Made by a program: the position numbers and the translations under genes
The notes under the pieces: model-generated
The model's database searches: none
Seen by the model: only the letters and a program-made list of their open reading frames with translations
Told to the model about the DNA's origin: nothing
NCBI GenBank assembly: GCA_900555855.1
Contig: USML01000080.1
Coordinates: forward strand, 1-8,398
DNA: 8,398 nt
Reading direction: 5' to 3'
Origin: an uncultured Eubacteriales bacterium
Lineage (GTDB): Bacteria > Bacillota > Clostridia > Oscillospirales > Butyricicoccaceae
Shown here: positions 6,403 to 8,398 of the stretch, one piece after another
Layout of the letters: each line of letters starts with the position of its first letter
Position numbering within the stretch: position 1 is the stretch's first letter

Positions 6403-7157
6403 TATCCAAACCTCCCGGTGATATAGTCTTCTGTGCGCTTTTCCTTCGGCTGATAGAAGAGCTTCTGCGTGGCGTCGTATTCGATCAGCTCGCCCAGCAG
6501 GAAAAACGCCGTTTGATCGGAAATGCGCAGCGCCTGCTGCATATTGTGGGTGACGATGATAATGGTATACTGCTCCTTCAGCTGCGTCGCCAGCTCCTCG
6601 ATCCTGGAGGTGGAGATGGGATCCAGCGCGGAGGTGGGCTCGTCCATCAGGAGGATCCTGGGCTGTACGGCCAGCGCCCGGGCGATGCACAGCCGCTGCT
6701 GCTGCCCGCCGGAAAGGCCCAGCGCGCTTTTCTTCAGCCGGTCCTTCACCTCGTCCCAGATGGCGGCGCCGCGCAGCGACTGCTCCACGATGCCGTCCAG
6801 CTCCGCCCGGTCCCGCACACCATGAGTCCGGGGCCCATAGGCCACATTGTCGTAAATGCTCATGGGGAAGGGGTTGGGCTTTTGAAACACCATGCCGATC
6901 TCCCGGCGGAGTGCATTGACATCCACATCCGGCGCGAAAATATCGTGGCCGTCGTAAAGGATCTGGCCCTGAATGCGCACATTGGGCACCAGATCGTTCA
7001 TTCGGTCGAGTGTCTTCAAAAAGGTGGATTTGCCGCAGCCGGAAGGCCCGATAAGCGCAGTAATGCTTTTTTCGGGAATGTCCATGCTGACGCTCTTCAG
7101 CGCCTGCGTGGGGCCATACCACAGGCTGAGATCCTTCACGCTCAATAGATTATTCAT
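6402..7157 (-). CDS. pstB: Phosphate ABC transporter ATP-binding protein PstB
   Basis: This 251-residue ATPase powers phosphate import through PstC/PstA. It has the Walker A motif GPSGCGKST (37-45), the Q-loop Q92 in the PstB-typical [10 protein letters not shown], the signature LSGGQQQR (148-155), Walker B ILLMDEP with catalytic E173 (168-174), D-loop SALDP (176-180) and switch H204 (VTHNM). The C-terminal end YITGRFG is also typical of PstB. AAAGGA (7170-7165) lies 7 bases before the ATG. The start overlaps the preceding pyridoxal kinase gene by 8 bases, and the stop shares a base with the phoU start. Length and motifs are complete. Confidence 0.96.
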   Translation of the reverse strand: MNNLLSVKDLSLWYGPTQALKSVSMDIPEKSITALIGPSGCGKSTFLKTLDRMNDLVPNVRIQGQILYDGHDIFAPDVDVNALRREIGMVFQKPNPFPMSIYDNVAYGPRTHGVRDRAELDGIVEQSLRGAAIWDEVKDRLKKSALGLSGGQQQRLCIARALAVQPRILLMDEPTSALDPISTSRIEELATQLKEQYTIIIVTHNMQQALRISDQTAFFLLGELIEYDATQKLFYQPKEKRTEDYITGRFG

Positions 7158-7968
7158 ACCATATTCCTTTCAATGCCGGTTCAAAGGCCAGACCGTACCA
7201 GTGGCCGGGCTGACGCTTTGCCGTTTCTTGGATGCAGCGATGGCAGAAGCCCGCTGCCCGCTCCAGCGCTTCCCGCGGGCCTTTTCCGGAGAGCAGCTCG
7301 CCGCACAGGGCGCTGGTGAACACATCGCCCGCTCCCAGGGGCGTCAGCGGCAGACGCTCCTGCTGCAGGAGGACCTCCTGCCCGCCCAGCCGCGCCAGAA
7401 AGCCGATGGTGTTTTCCCGCTGGATGCTGGTAATGACGGTGTTTTCCGTCTGCAGCGCCTGCAGCAGCGTCCGGTCGCCGGCGGAAGCGGGGAGCCCCGC
7501 CAGCAGCGCGGCCTCCGTCCGGTTCGGCGTGATCCACCGGGCCAGGGAGCAAAGCTCCCGCATGGCTTCGACCTGCGCTTCTTTCAGGCCGGGATAAAGC
7601 GCCCCCTGGTCTCCCAATACGGGATCCACCACCACCAGCGTGTGCTCGTCTGCCAGCGAACGGATCAGCGCGGCCGCAAGGCGGAGCTGCTCTGCCGAGG
7701 TGCAGTAGCCCACGGCGATGCAGTCGAAGCGCAGGCCCAGCTGCGCCCAGTGGGCGGGGAAGCGGCGGAGCGCTTCCGTCATATCCACCGATGCATAGCC
7801 GGTGAAGCCGCTGGTGTGGGTGGAGAGGACTGCCGTGGGCAGCGGAACCGCTTCCACGCCGTAAGCAGAGAGGATCGGCAGCGACACGCTCAGCGAGCAT
7901 TTGCCGAAGCAGGAGAGATCGTTGATCAGCAGGGCCCGCTTGAGCCCGCAGGGATCCACCGGCCTCAT
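7150..7968 (-). CDS. pdxY: Pyridoxal/pyridoxamine kinase (PfkB-like ribokinase superfamily), inside the pst operon
   Basis: This 272-residue enzyme is predicted to phosphorylate pyridoxal, pyridoxine or pyridoxamine with ATP in vitamin B6 salvage. The N-terminal [17 protein letters not shown] (15-31) and the STHTSGFTG loop (49-57) match pyridoxal kinases. VVDPVLGD (113-120), ITPNRTEA (146-153) and the anion-hole/catalytic motif GAGD (212-215, catalytic base D215) are intact. The first ten residues look like an added leader. GGAG (7978-7975) is 6 bases before the ATG. The ATG overlaps the pstA stop (ATGA, 4 bases), and the stop overlaps the pstB start by 8 bases, so translation is coupled with the transporter genes. 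The choice between the PdxY and PdxK subtypes, and the exact substrate, cannot be made from sequence alone. A related hydroxymethylpyrimidine kinase is less likely given the N-terminal motif. Confidence 0.85.
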   Translation of the reverse strand: MRPVDPCGLKRALLINDLSCFGKCSLSVSLPILSAYGVEAVPLPTAVLSTHTSGFTGYASVDMTEALRRFPAHWAQLGLRFDCIAVGYCTSAEQLRLAAALIRSLADEHTLVVVDPVLGDQGALYPGLKEAQVEAMRELCSLARWITPNRTEAALLAGLPASAGDRTLLQALQTENTVITSIQRENTIGFLARLGGQEVLLQQERLPLTPLGAGDVFTSALCGELLSGKGPREALERAAGFCHRCIQETAKRQPGHWYGLAFEPALKGIWYE

Positions 7969-8398
7969 TGCCTGCTCCGTTTCCGGACCTGCCTGCCCAC
8001 GAGCCCGGCGGTCAGATTGATGCCCAGCGTCAGCAGCATCAGGATCGCCGCGATGGCAAAGGCCACATCAAACTCGCCCCGCTCCTTGGCGTAGGTATAA
8101 AGCGCCACGGTCAGGGTGGCGCCGGGGCTGGCCATGCCCAGCAGGAACTTGTTGAGGGAATGGACAAAGCCTGCGGTAAAGAGAAGCGCGGCCGATTCGC
8201 CCAGGATCCGTCCGGCAGAGAGGATGCAGCCGGTGACGATGCCGTCGATGCAGCTGGGCAGGACCACCGTGCGCACCACGCGCCACTTTCCCGCGCCGAG
8301 ACCGAAGGCCCCCTCCCGGTAGCTCTGGGGAACGGTCCGCAGGCTCTCCTGGGTGGTGCGGACGATGGTGGGCAGGTTCATGATGACCAGCGTCAGCG
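7965..8398 (-). CDS. pstA: Phosphate ABC transporter permease PstA, C-terminal part
   Basis: The right edge of the window cuts the gene; about 144 C-terminal codons are present. The visible part begins LTLVIMNLPTIVRTTQESL, a PstA/PstC permease hallmark. The EAA-type coupling loop EGAFGLGAGKWRVVRTVVLP follows, which contacts the ATPase PstB, then hydrophobic membrane segments (roughly around GCILSAGRILGESAALL and AFAIAAILMLLTLGI). The protein ends in a basic tail, RQVRKRSRQ. It forms the inner-membrane channel with PstC, which presumably lies further right along with PstS. An internal ATG at 8381 is not the start, because the frame stays open and conserved up to the window edge. Confidence 0.9.
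   Translation of the reverse strand, partial: LTLVIMNLPTIVRTTQESLRTVPQSYREGAFGLGAGKWRVVRTVVLPSCIDGIVTGCILSAGRILGESAALLFTAGFVHSLNKFLLGMASPGATLTVALYTYAKERGEFDVAFAIAAILMLLTLGINLTAGLVGRQVRKRSRQ

Noticed and set aside
6973..8094. Long plus-strand frame (373 codons) across pstB, the pyridoxal kinase and pstA.
   Set aside because: Three well-recognised minus-strand genes occupy this region; the antisense frame has no motifs and no suitable ribosome site.
1..8398. Search for CRISPR arrays, tRNA or rRNA genes, transposases, toxin-antitoxin pairs or phage defence genes.
   Set aside because: No repeat-spacer pattern, tRNA-like cloverleaf, rRNA segment or transposase/nuclease motif was seen on either strand.

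Overview
The window looks like a chromosomal piece of a GC-rich Clostridia member, probably from the gut Oscillospirales/Ruminococcaceae group. This is inferred from strong AGGAGG-type ribosome sites, an RsgI-like anti-sigma factor with PepSY domains, traces of an EFR1-type flavodoxin/ferredoxin, a 2-hydroxyacyl-CoA dehydratase-family protein and a Gram-positive style PhoP/PhoR pair. No sequence search was possible, so the taxon is a guess.

Positions 1-1200 look like a degraded zone. It starts with the C-terminal half of a 2-hydroxyacyl-CoA dehydratase/double-cubane-cluster-type protein broken by a one-base frameshift near position 197. About 350 bases with no recognisable gene follow. Then comes a remnant of an EFR1-family protein (980-1198): its start and its iron-sulfur C-terminus are readable in one frame, but the middle is gone and two stop codons interrupt it. 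A small two-helix membrane protein of unknown function (1235-1444) follows.

Positions 1605-3409 hold a translationally coupled pair: an ECF sigma factor and a membrane anti-sigma factor of the RsgI-like/PepSY type, which carries an Asn-Pro site of the kind cleaved autoproteolytically in RsgI proteins. A rho-independent terminator closes this unit.

Positions 3559-8398 are a phosphate module. A PhoP-like response regulator (probable TTG start) and a PhoR-like sensor kinase overlap and read rightward. They converge on a leftward operon running pstA (partial), a pyridoxal kinase gene, pstB and phoU. The two units share one hairpin that has T-tracts on both sides and can act as a bidirectional terminator. 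PstA and PstB belong to the high-affinity phosphate ABC importer, PhoU couples transport state to signalling, and PhoR/PhoP would switch the genes on under phosphate limitation.

The most unusual feature is the pyridoxal kinase gene sitting between pstA and pstB. It overlaps both neighbours by a few bases, so it appears to be translated as part of the phosphate transporter operon. No obviously new defence or mobile system is visible.
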